Below are positions 40,101-49,700 of a DNA stretch of 64,000 bases, piece by piece. This stretch comes from Burhinus oedicnemus (taxonomy: Eukaryota; Chordata; Aves; Charadriiformes; Burhinidae), in contig VFFE01007583.1 of assembly GCA_008921705.1 (NCBI GenBank), positions 1,374,827-1,438,826 of the forward strand, read 5' to 3'. A program made the position numbers and the translations under genes. A model generated the notes under the pieces. That model was not told the origin of the DNA and searched no databases. It saw only the letters and a program-made list of their open reading frames with translations. Position 1 is the stretch's first letter. Every line of letters begins with the position of its first letter.

Positions 40101-41274
40101 GTATTCCTGATGCCATGTGTTAGCGCACTTGTTTTGTTGGAGGAAGTCTGCATAATCTTAGGAGAAATTGTTCTTGCTCATGGGATTCAGCAAAGAGTTA
40201 GAATCCATTCTTCAAAGAAAGAAAAGTGCCTGACAGAAGCAGTAAGTGAGATGATTTCCATTACATAGAAACTATTCCCTTTTTTCTCTTAAAGCAAAGC
40301 TGATTGAGCATAGTTTGTAAGAAGTGTATTATCTTGGCACATCAGGCAAAACCAGTTTTCTCTGCACAATTAATAAAACTTACGTTAAGTTTATGTCCAG
40401 AGAAAAACTTAAATAAAGTTTATGTTCAGATCAATTCATTTCAAGCCTACATGTGGAGTGTCTTGGCAAATAAGCAAACAAAAACTTCTAAGAAAAAGTG
40501 CTGGAGGGTAAAATAGGTCTGGCAGCTACCTCCCTTCCGTAAAAGCCTTGGGGTAAGATTTGACAAAGATATTAGCATACACCAAAACTTTGTGCTGCGG
40601 CTAAATGGAAGTGGGCAAGTGCCTGAGGGAAGGCTGAAGTACTGAGCAGGGAACTGCAGATGGTGATGTGATGTTAATTACAAGTGCACCATGGCCTTGT
40701 CTGCAAAGGTATTAAGAAGCCACGTAGTAGAAAATGTGATTTCTACCGTATGAAGGAAGGAGATGTATGGAGAAAAAGTGTTACTTCCACCAAAACCTAC
40801 ATTTCTGTTAAATTAATCATACCTTTTTCCAGGGTGAGAGACATTTTGATCAACCTAAAAGGCAGAAGTGGAATAATGTAGAATGGTAATACTCATTCCC
40901 ATGGAATGAATCGGTACATTAATGATAAGTGTACCTCAGCGCTGCTGTTGCATTTGGGAGTTCCTACACGCTCCTTTGTACATACTTTCTCCTCTCTCCC
41001 TCCACACAGGCATTTGCATGTTTTTACTATCCCTTTAAGTGATATTTTCTTCTTTGAGAACAAAAGTTTCAATAGCTACTACTAGAATGGAGGTAGAGTG
41101 GTTTACAGTTGTGACTCAACACAGTATGTTAACTAAACATAGGATGAAGCAATGTCAGCATTGATGAAACCAATTGAGAGAACACCCATATCCCGCCATG
41201 CCTTTCATATATTTTATAATGTAATCAATGGGGAATTCCTTTTTTAGAAGAAAGCATATTGTGCTCAAGGATAC
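34126..41274. other. Non-coding DNA (intron or intergenic)
   Basis: Unique AT-rich sequence with T-rich runs at 36.45-36.51 kb and a short (TA)n at 36.655-36.668 kb. Several short GT-AG pairs occur, for example 37906-37930 (25 nt, after a long pyrimidine tract). At 37.47 kb a minus-strand frame encoding LVQLEELIEE ends at the donor GAA|GTAAGTAAA. All are too short to support as exons on sequence alone. Confidence 0.45.
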
Positions 41275-41338
41275 CTTCTCTTCTCTGGTAGAGCCTTTTT
41301 TCCTTAAGCTGCTGTACTTTCTGGATATATTCTTTAAC
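41275..41338 (-). CDS. Candidate coiled-coil exon
   Basis: Minus-strand frame of 21 codons plus one base: VKEYIQKVQQLKEKRLYQRR then E. Valine, isoleucine and leucine are spaced as in heptads, and it is rich in K, E, Q and R, as in an alpha-helical coiled coil. The proposed acceptor (CACTGTGTAAG) has a weak pyrimidine tract and the donor (GAAG|GTATCC) is moderate, so the boundaries are uncertain. It ends in phase 1, as needed to join the last-exon candidate at 28939-29078. The frame runs on past the donor to a stop at GIPH, so chance is quite possible. Confidence 0.25.
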
Positions 41339-42339
41339 CTTACACAGTGAATTTCAAGTCTCTGTAGAGCCATACTGTTACCAGCATTAAGCATTCCTTT
41401 CCTTTTAGTGTAAAAAATTGACACTGTGGAATTTCATACTTAGTCCCTTAATAATTTCCACATCACAAACGTGGGCGTATTTTATTTCCTCTAGCAAAGG
41501 AGACTTTTCCAATCTTCTACGCTGCTACTAGGAATAATACAGCCCAAATTAGGCAGAAAACCCAGAAGCAGAGACAAAACCTGATGAAAACACCATGTTT
41601 ACTCATGCTTGAAATTTGGAGATGTGCAACACAGACTGGACATTTACAAGTGCCCTTTTTCTCAATGACCACTGTCGTAGACCTCAGGCCTGATCCAGGC
41701 CTGGTGAGGTAAATTAGCCAAAAGCCCTCCGTTTCCTTTTCTGGGTTTTAAATCAGGTTGCTGTACATGCAGCTCTGTGTGTACGTATACTGATTTTAAT
41801 CTGTCACTCTGACATTTGTGATTTTAATCTAGCACTTACATTGGGAGGTCAAGACAAAAAATGTCTTTCCCTTTTAAGAATGGTTATGTCATAAACAGTA
41901 TCCTACCCTTCACAATGTCATTTTTATCAACTCAGGATTACTGGCAAAATCCTTGTGAGAGATTAACAGAGTAAAGCTGCCCTTGACCTGTACCTTCATT
42001 CTCTTTCAAAAGGTGCCTGACTGATTCATTTAGTTTTAAAAGCAGTTTGAACAATCCTATTACTTAATCTATTATTGGAAATGTGTGAAAGGGCTTTTAG
42101 ATAAAGCCATACAAAAACATGTTTTAATGCTCAGAATTCTTAGAAAGAAATCTCTTTCGAGTTTCTTGCTTGATATATGTCCAAATTGGACAATGTAATA
42201 GTTTATATTGGAAAAGAGAATGATAATACTGCATGTGACAAAAGCAGACGACGTAAGTACGCTTTACCCAGGTTTTGGGGCTGGCGTAAGAAGCACTTAA
42301 AATAGGTGGTGTTAGGGGAAAAGGCATGGGTTTTAGAAA

Positions 42340-43012
42340 TAGCTGCAGGAGGAGGGAGAGAGAAGGTCTGAACTTTATGGGGCACCCTAGGTTACAGAAA
42401 CAGAGTAAAACGTAATAGGGCTCTGTGAAGAGTGGAGTGATAGGGGAGAGAGGATAGGAAAGATGTGGGTCTGTACTTCCTTACTGTATCTGCAGTAGAT
42501 GTGACCTTTAGGAAGCACAGGGAGTTTTGCTAAAAGAGATGCCAATGTCTTTGTTAAATGGGGGAGGAGACTTGGAAGGAAAATGAGAATTCTGGAGAAG
42601 AAAGAATGGATTTGTCGTGGGAAAATGTAGACAAGGGGAAAGAAATGGAGGGAGAGGTGACTGAAAGAAACAGAGAATAGAAAAAGTGGAATAAGGGATG
42701 AATTGGGTGAACTTGAAAAGGCAGTTTTTCGAGGAGAGAGAGAGATATAACTAGGAAAGAAAGCAGTATTAGAGAGATGGATACCGGGGGATTTTCAGGC
42801 AGGGAGGTAGGGAGGAATTCGAGATAAGGCAAGGCACAAAAGGTGGAAGATAGAGGAATCTCTTGGGAGAGTGGAAACATGAAAGAGTAAGGTATTCTGA
42901 GGGAGGTCTAAGAGAGAAAGAGTCGTGATAGGAGAAAGAATAAGAGTAATACAAAGGGAGGAACAGGGGAGGAAAACGATGGAAAACCAGCAGGTGGTAA
43001 GCTACAACAAGC
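42340..43012 (+). other. Strongly purine-biased (A+G) tract
   Basis: For about 670 bp the plus strand is overwhelmingly A and G, with GGGAGAGAGG, GAGAGAGAGA and AGGGAGGTAGGGAGG blocks and no simple repeat unit. The minus-strand open frames across it (serine-, proline-, leucine- and phenylalanine-rich) are products of this bias. Long polypurine tracts can form triplex DNA. Confidence 0.75.
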
Positions 43013-43797
43013 ACTCAGAGTATCTCTTTCTGACTGTGGTCAGCGGTAATCCATGTATGACTGAGCACTCTTCATTGACTCTTATATTGCCAGTCTGGGA
43101 ATGACTAAGGGTGTCACTACTGTGTTACTCCATCTTACTCTGTTGTAACTGTACTTCATTCTTATGGAGCTGGGTTGCCTAGAAGCACTAGTTTTCCTTC
43201 ATGGGTCTTTTGGGGTTCACTAGCTCTACAGCGCTGTGGTAAGCTACCCGAGCTGCCATGGCTGCAATGCTGCTTCTCTCTGAGCTTGCTCATTTAAAGA
43301 CTTTAAGTATTGTCACACTTTGCCGTAATCGTGTTAGATGAGACAAAAATACTGAGAATGGCTTTCTTTTTTATTACAACACTAAAATGTATGAGTTAGA
43401 GAGAAATTACAGAAAATAACACAATTTACAAGAATTACAAAATAAATTTAACTTAGACTGTTACAGCCAATGAAACAAATCTAGTTATTTTAAATCCAAA
43501 GCATCTCATGCTTGTGTAAGAATGCTGTTACTTTCACCTTTGGAAGTAGCAGAGCAGGTCAGTCTGAGTTCAGAGTGGCCTGAAGCTCTTCATATACCAA
43601 AATAGTGACAGACATGGAAGAATGGAGATTCAAAATATGGGCTTAATCCTCCTCACCTTTCTTCCCTGAAACTTTAATCTGTTTTTTGGTTTATACCTAT
43701 ACAACACAAGATGCTAACATTCCCTTGGTTGTGTTCTGGAATTTATTCTGCAAATACTTTGTTCTTTGTTCAGCTTAAGCCCTGCGGCTATTGCTTT

Positions 43798-43822
43798 CTC
43801 TTTTTCTTTTTCTTTTTCTTTT
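43798..43822. repeat. (CTTTTT)n microsatellite
   Basis: Four consecutive CTTTTT units. Simple repeat. Confidence 0.85.
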
Positions 43823-44104
43823 GTACCACTGGACTGTTGTCCTTATAGATCTTAGTATCTTGTTTCAGCTTTTTCCTCTGTGGATTTTCTGAGGTGCCTG
43901 AATGCGCAACCTAAATGGCACTTTAGAGAAAAGGTGGCTATCATAGGTATCTGTACGTAAGTGTAGGTTTTTTTTACTTTTGTCTGTTAGAACTGTGCTT
44001 GAAGAATTAAGTAACTGATTATGAGTTGTTTTTTTTCTTCCCAGAGCAACAAACTGGCCAAGCTGGGCTTTATTCTGACTGTGTTGAGAAGTTCCACTTC
44101 TTAC

Positions 44105-44170
44105 AGAGCCACTCCTCAAATTCTCCTTCAGATGTTTTTGTCCCTTTGCCTTTTTCAAAAATTACATCCT
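44105..44170 (-). CDS. Candidate short coding exon
   Basis: On the minus strand GTTCTCTCTCTTTCAAG precedes an open stretch encoding DVIFEKGKGTKTSEGEFEEW then L. It ends at donor CTCT|GTAAGAAGT. Two tandem acceptors (CAAG|AG|GATG) allow phase 1 or phase 0 entry. Phase 0 entry, after the second AG, would join the candidate at 49598-49700. The frame could also read through the donor to a stop 11 codons later. A competing 97-codon frame overlaps it (43865-44158), so only one, or neither, is real. Confidence 0.27.
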
Positions 44171-45595
44171 CTTGAAAGAGAGAGAACATGGGGTTAGTTT
44201 TAACCCAATAACTTTTTAAAGTACTTTTTCCGCAGTACTATTACAAATCATATTTTTACCAACTTCGGAATCATATTTAGTTCATGAACTTGTTTAAAAG
44301 ATTAGATCAGCACTGCAATTTTTATTGTTTTGTTGATTTCTTTTCTGTGGTAATGTAATTGACAGGAGCTGATAAGCCTCTAAACTCAAAAATAAATATT
44401 GAGTGTACTTCCAAACTAATAGCCCATTCATCTTCATCTGCAGTGTTGTCTGTTGTCCCTGTGAAGAATTACTCTGAGCTAGTGGTGCTCTTACTCCTGA
44501 TACAAACCCAGTCCTGGTACCTATGTACGTTTACAGAATGATATGAACAATTGCTGTTCTTGCATATTGTCCAAAATATGAATGTCCAAAACCATCATAC
44601 TTTTCGTTGTCTTTTTTACCAATGTTCTGGGCCCTGATTGTCAGAGAGTGAGTTTGTGCCTTTCCCCAGTTGCATGGTACTATACTGTCTGTCTCCATTG
44701 GTTTTTTGCATGGATATTCTTTCATAGCAAAATTCTTATTACTTCATCAAAATTCACCCTGTAGTCCCCTTCTAACGTTTCTTGTCCTAGATCCCAACGC
44801 AGCATCAGAATAATAAAGATGACTTTGTTTTGTATAATTTATAAGCCCTTTTGATTGTCATAAGCCATTATGAAAATAAAAAACTTCCAGTTTTACTCAG
44901 GGTAGAAAAAGTAACCAATTTATTTTACAACAATTAAGTATATAATTCTAGGACAGTGTTTCAAAGTTATATTCCATCTTTCTTACTCTCATTCTTTGTT
45001 GATAAAGCAGAAAGTAGTGTTTAAAATTGTTTTAGTTACCACCTACGTTCCCAAGGAGTTTCAGCCAACTGATGAGCAGTCTTAATTGAGCCCCTGCCTG
45101 CTCCGTCTTGCAAACCTGAGATTCCGCCAGGTGCACTCACTTGCTGTCAACAAAGGCATGATTCTCCCCTCCTGTTAGTGAGTCCAGCTTGCCCCAGTGC
45201 AGCACCTTTCTCGCCAGCTGCCTGCTTTTGTGCCTGATTGGGAATGGATCTCCATCTCTTTTTACTATATTTCTCAGGTTATAGTAAGTGTGTCACAGAT
45301 ATCTCCATCATTGACCACTTTGACAGGAATCTGTCAAGCACTTTTTTGCATTTGTTCTGTTTTAGTGTGCTGTCCTCATGCCGAGAGTCTAAACTAAACT
45401 AAAAACAGTGAAAGAAAAAAAATGCATACTTACCATAAGAAAATAAACAAAATACAATGGCCAGTAGTTCAGAATTTCAGAGTAAAACTAAGCGAGAGAA
45501 GTCTGCAAATGTCTCTTTGCTATGGAAAATTCTCATAGAGACTAAGCTGTTGGATAGTTGCATCTTAATATATTTAACTCTCTTGCCTCTTATAG

Positions 45596-45812
45596 TGCTG
45601 ACACTCTTAGGTGCATCACTCTTGAAGATTAATTACAATGTAAATATTTTAAAATACAGTAATGACTGTATTTTCACATACCGATTTCCTGAAGGCAGCT
45701 CCTGGAAAATTAGACCGAGAGTAATTCTAGTTTATGAAAAGACCTTCCTAGTGTTTATGATTTTGCACAGTTGCAAAAGAAGGTTATTGCTGTACTTCAA
45801 ACATTCGTCGTG
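45596..45812 (+). CDS. Candidate coding exon on plus strand
   Basis: A strong acceptor (TTAACTCTCTTGCCTCTTATAG, the last 20 bases being pyrimidine-rich) opens a 217-nt stretch with 71 full codons and split codons at both ends. It closes with the strong donor CGTG|GTAAGTGC. The peptide is hydrophobic and mixed (begins LTLLGASLLKINYN, ends LLLYFKHSS) with no recognised motif. It is on the opposite strand to the other candidates. I list it mainly because its signals are as good as theirs. Either it belongs to another transcript, or it shows how often such exons arise by chance here. Confidence 0.25.
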
Positions 45813-45929
45813 GTAAGTGCAGAAAATAAATCATCCTGACTGCAGAAACACAATTTTATAGCTATAAATTATTGGACTGTAAATTACCTTCCTGGAAAAC
45901 ATACTTTTTTTCTGGGATTCTCTTACAAG

Positions 45930-46125
45930 GAATCTTTATGATCTCATTAGGTTTCCCCTTTGCAGCAGAAATGTAAATAATTTAGCTTTTGATTACTAAT
46001 TCATGGCAAAGTAATTTGAGAATGTTTACATTCTAGAAAGCTCATCCATTAAATTATTTATCAACTGATATCATTTAAATAGGCATTTGTTTAATTTTTC
46101 ATGCTTTACATACAATGCCATTAGA
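45930..46125. promoter_or_regulatory. Possible AT-rich conserved non-coding element
   Basis: It contains GTAAATAATTTAGC, TTTTGATTACTAATTC, CATTAAATTATTTATC and TCATTTAAATAGG in close succession. These are forkhead- and homeobox-like motifs, without any coding frame. Inference from motif density only. Confidence 0.18.
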
Positions 46126-46707
46126 ACAATATCCCACAGTATAGATTACTATAGAGGAGCTCCCTATTTTTAAACAGAAAGATATGAATGAGTATTTTCA
46201 AACAATTGGCATATAATAATATTAGTATTAATGCTGTAGGTAGTTGGTGAATAAGTAGTAGGCAAATGAAATGAACGGTGATCAGACTATGTATTGCAGA
46301 TTATTTATACTTATCTGCTTGAACCTAAGATTTGGAAGAACTACAGAGTTTCAGAGAGGAGGAACCTATGGAAGTGTTTACTTATTTTTTCCACTCCAAA
46401 TCTCAAATCAGAAATCTGCTGTTTAAACTCAGCCTGATGCAGTCTAGCAAAACTCTGAATGTTCACTTTGTCTTATATATGAGCTTTACTGAGAGAAGAA
46501 GATAGACCTCAAGAGACTGATCCTGTGGGATGTATTTGAGCTACATAGAAAGTTTCTTTGTTTGAGTAAAATGTTGTCACGTATTTGCTGGATTTGCAAA
46601 TGTGTCAGTGTCTTTACTATCAGTTGAACATGGTCCTTACTCTGTGTTCATTCAAATAGATAGTGAATTTGTAAAAAGTTTACTATAAATGAGCAAATAA
46701 ATGCATC

Positions 46708-46710
<3 letters not shown>

Positions 46711-46742
<32 letters not shown>
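46711..46742 (-). repeat. Uninterrupted poly(T), 32 bases
   Basis: Thirty-two T in a row, the longest homopolymer in the window. Read on the minus strand it is a poly(A) tract that could be the tail of a retrocopy whose body would lie at higher coordinates. No AATAAA lies within 30 bp of that side and I recognise no gene body there, so slippage growth of a simple repeat is equally possible. Confidence 0.8.
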
Positions 46743-46743
<1 letters not shown>

Positions 46744-47220
46744 TGACTCATATCAGCTTGGACTACTGATATCCACCTCCTCCCCTGCTTTCAAGGAAAC
46801 TAAGCAGCATTAAGTCCCTATAGTAACTCATGCTAATGTTTTCACTTATTCTGTATACAATCTAGAAGAGTGATTTATTTGTGTAGATACAGCACAGACT
46901 TCAAAGTGACAGTAGTTTATGCTGTTATGTCTGGAATTGGGTCAATGATATTTCAAGCAAGATGAATTAACTTTGAAACTTGTTTGGTGAAATTTCTCAG
47001 TCTTCTACTCACAACTTGTCTTTCAGTTGACATATTCTTAAATTCTGTAGTCAGAATTATATGCTAAGTTAAGTAATTATTACTCTTTGTCATAATTTTT
47101 AGTGGTTCATTATAGGACACTGGTATCTACAGAAACGGAAGGGAATTTGTCATCAGTTATATTCGTAGGTTCTTATTTGGATGACTGTCGGTTACAGATG
47201 CATGAAATACTGCTTTTTTT

Positions 47221-47252
47221 CCCCCCCCCCGTGAACCTTCACCTGATAAGGT
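47221..47252. repeat. Poly(C) run plus short palindrome
   Basis: Ten C follow a T run, and just to the right comes TTCACC-TGATAA-GGTGAA, a perfect 6-bp stem. Small, probably incidental. Confidence 0.6.
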
Positions 47253-47357
47253 GAATGCTTAAAAAAAAAGTATGAACAGCCAGCGCAAACTTGTAGTGGA
47301 GCTCCTAATGCGAGGTCTTGTATTTGCAAGTTCAACATTATCTTTCTGTAAATATGT

Positions 47358-48960
47358 AGAATCATAGAATGGTTTAGGTTGGAAGGGACCTTAAAGATTG
47401 TCTAGTTCCAAACCCCCTGCCGTGGCCAGGGACACCTTTCACTAGTGCAGGTTACTCAAAGCCCCATCCAACCTCGCCTTGAACACCTTCAGGGGTGGGG
47501 CCTCCACAATTTTCCTGGGCAACCTGTTCCACTGTCTCACCACCCTCACAGTAAAGAATTATTTTCTAATATCTAATAAAAATCTACCCTCTTTCAGTTT
47601 AAAACCATTACCCCTCATCCTATCACTACACTCCCTGATAAAGAGTCCCTCCCCATCTTTCGTGTGGGCCCTGTTTAGGTACTGGAAAACTTCTATAAGG
47701 TCTCCCTGGAGCCTTCTCTTCTCCAGGTTGAACAACCCCAATTTTCTCAGCCTGTCTTCATAGGAGAGGTGCTCCAGCCCTCTGATCATCTTTGTGGCCC
47801 TGCTGTGGACCCGCTCCAACAGGTCCATGTCCTTCTTATGTTGGGGGCTCCAGAGCTGGACACAGTACTCCAGGGTGGGGGCTCACGAGAGCAGAGTAGA
47901 GGAGGAGAATCACTTCCCTCGACCTGCTGGCCATGCTTCTTTTGATGCAGCCCAGGATGTGGTCAGCTTTCTGGGCTGTGAACTCGTATTGCTGGCTCCT
48001 GTTGAGCTTTTCATCAACCAACACCCCCAAGTCCTTCTCCTCAGGGTTGCTCTTAATCTGTGCTTTGCCCAGGCTGTATTTGTTCTTGGGATTGCCTCGA
48101 CACATGTGCAGGACCTTGCACTTGGCCTTCTTCAGCTTCACAAGATTTGCATGGGCCCACCTCTCAAGCCTGCACAGGTCCTTCTGGATGGCATCCCTTC
48201 CCTCTGGTGTGTTGACCACACCACACAGCTTGGTGTCATCAGCAAACTTGCTGAGGGTGCACTCAATCCTGATGCGCATGTCACTGACAAAGATGTGAAG
48301 CAGCACTGCTCCCAATACCGACCCCTGAGATATGCCACTCATCACTAGTCTCCACTTGCACATCAAGCCATTGACCATAACTCTTTGACCTGGATCAAGT
48401 GGTCCGTCCATCAAATACATGTCTCTCCAATTTAGAGACAAGGATGTCATGTGGGACAGTGTCAAATGCTTTGCACAAATTCAGGTAGATTATGTCAGTT
48501 GCTCTTCCCTTGTCCACCAATGCTGTAACCCCATTGTAGAAGGCCACCAAATTTGTCAGGCATGACATGCCCTTAGTGAAGCTATGTTGGCTGTCACCAA
48601 TCACATCCTTATTTTGCATGTGCCTTAGTAGTTTCCAGGAGGATCTGCACCATGATCTTGCCGGGCACAGAGGTGAAACTGACTGAACTGTAGTTCCCTA
48701 GGTCTTCCTTTTTTCCCTTTTTAGAAATAGAGGTTATGTTTCCCCTTTTCCAGTCAGTGGGAACTTCACGGGACTACCACAATTTCTCAAATACGATGGA
48801 TAGTGGCTTGGTAACTTCATCTGCCAGCTCCCTCAGGACTTGTGGATGCATCTCATCAGGTTCCATGGACTTGTGTACCTTCAGGTTCCTTAGGTGGTCT
48901 TGACCCTGGTCTCCTACACTGGGTGGTTCTTCATGTGGTAGTTGATAAAATTTCCTCATT
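47358..48960 (-). mobile_element. CR1 LINE, 5'-truncated, inactive
   Basis: A non-LTR retrotransposon in minus orientation. Its 3' end at 47358 has the CR1 tail (AGAATCATAGAATGG on the plus strand) and the conserved 3' region GGTTGGAAGGGACCTT. Reading leftward from 48959, it encodes a segment before the reverse transcriptase ([20 protein letters not shown]), the RT fingers (48395-48619, [18 protein letters not shown]), the RT palm (47836-48465, with catalytic FADD at 48235-48246) and the C-terminal part (47559-47828, LLERVHSRATKMIRGLEHL). These lie in different frames with internal stops, and the RT has lost a short segment near 48400-48465. The endonuclease and ORF1 are absent through 5' truncation. 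CR1 does not normally create target-site duplications and none is seen. Confidence 0.95.
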
Positions 48961-49597
48961 CCATTAGTGCACTGTCTAATAAAATATTTTCATTATTTGA
49001 TTTCCAGAAAGCCATTGAGAAATGTCTATATAGAAAAATCAAGAGGATTCAAATGTTTCAGTTCAGAGCTATTTGCTCTGCTTTGATAGTGTTGCCATAT
49101 ACTTAATCATTTATGCACATCATTTTGAGGGGAATTATATCTTAGATTTTTAATTTGGCATGCTTCATATCTGTAGGTGAGATACAGAGGTATGAAAATA
49201 GTACTTTTTACAATATAGTTTTAAAGTGGGTGTTAAATAACTTTGTCTCAGCACAGCAAAGAAATAAAAAACCAAAAATAAATCCAGGCCTTTAGATAGT
49301 TTTTTGATGCTGCTATAGAGGACATAGAACACATGGAATTTTTATGAATGTAGTACAGCCCAAAGAAAGAAGTATAATTCCTAGGGACATGGTATTAGTG
49401 TCTACAAACATAATTGCTGGGGTAGTACCAAGGCTAGTGATAACAAGAAATTAGCTGAAAGAAGTTTACTGAAAAGGTTAATTTCATTTTAATTGTTTGA
49501 AGTTTAAGTAATCAAACACTGGAATCTATATATGCTCATCAAGCATGGTGGATGAGGATATAGATTTGAAAAAATATTTCTTATCCTTTAAACTTAC
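48961..49597. other. Non-coding sequence between CR1 and exon candidate
   Basis: Unique AT-rich sequence. If the exon at 49598-49700 is real, this is the start of its downstream intron, into which the CR1 inserted. Confidence 0.4.
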
Positions 49598-49700
49598 GAG
49601 CAGGCTCTTTTCAGTAGTTCTCTGTGCTTTGGCAATCTTTTCATAAACCGCTTTATTTTTCATATGAATACTTCTGAATGTTTCTTCTTTCATACTGATA
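49598..49700 (-). CDS. Candidate internal coding exon, helical protein
   Basis: On the minus strand a pyrimidine-rich acceptor (CCACACCTACAACTCCCTTAG, ending at 49701) is followed by one base and 34 open codons. The exon stops at a near-perfect donor, CTGCTC|GTAAGT. The peptide (ISMKEETFRSIHMKNKAVYE, then KIAKAQRTTEKSLL) is rich in K, E and A and looks alpha-helical. Most codons start with a purine, as in real coding sequence. It starts after a phase 2 exon, compatible with 63546-63638, and ends in phase 0. Family not recognised. Confidence 0.4.

Noticed and set aside
42554..43014. Minus-strand frames of 108 and 81 codons rich in S, P, L and F
   Set aside because: They are the complement of the polypurine tract. 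The composition alone creates them and two overlapping frames are open at once.
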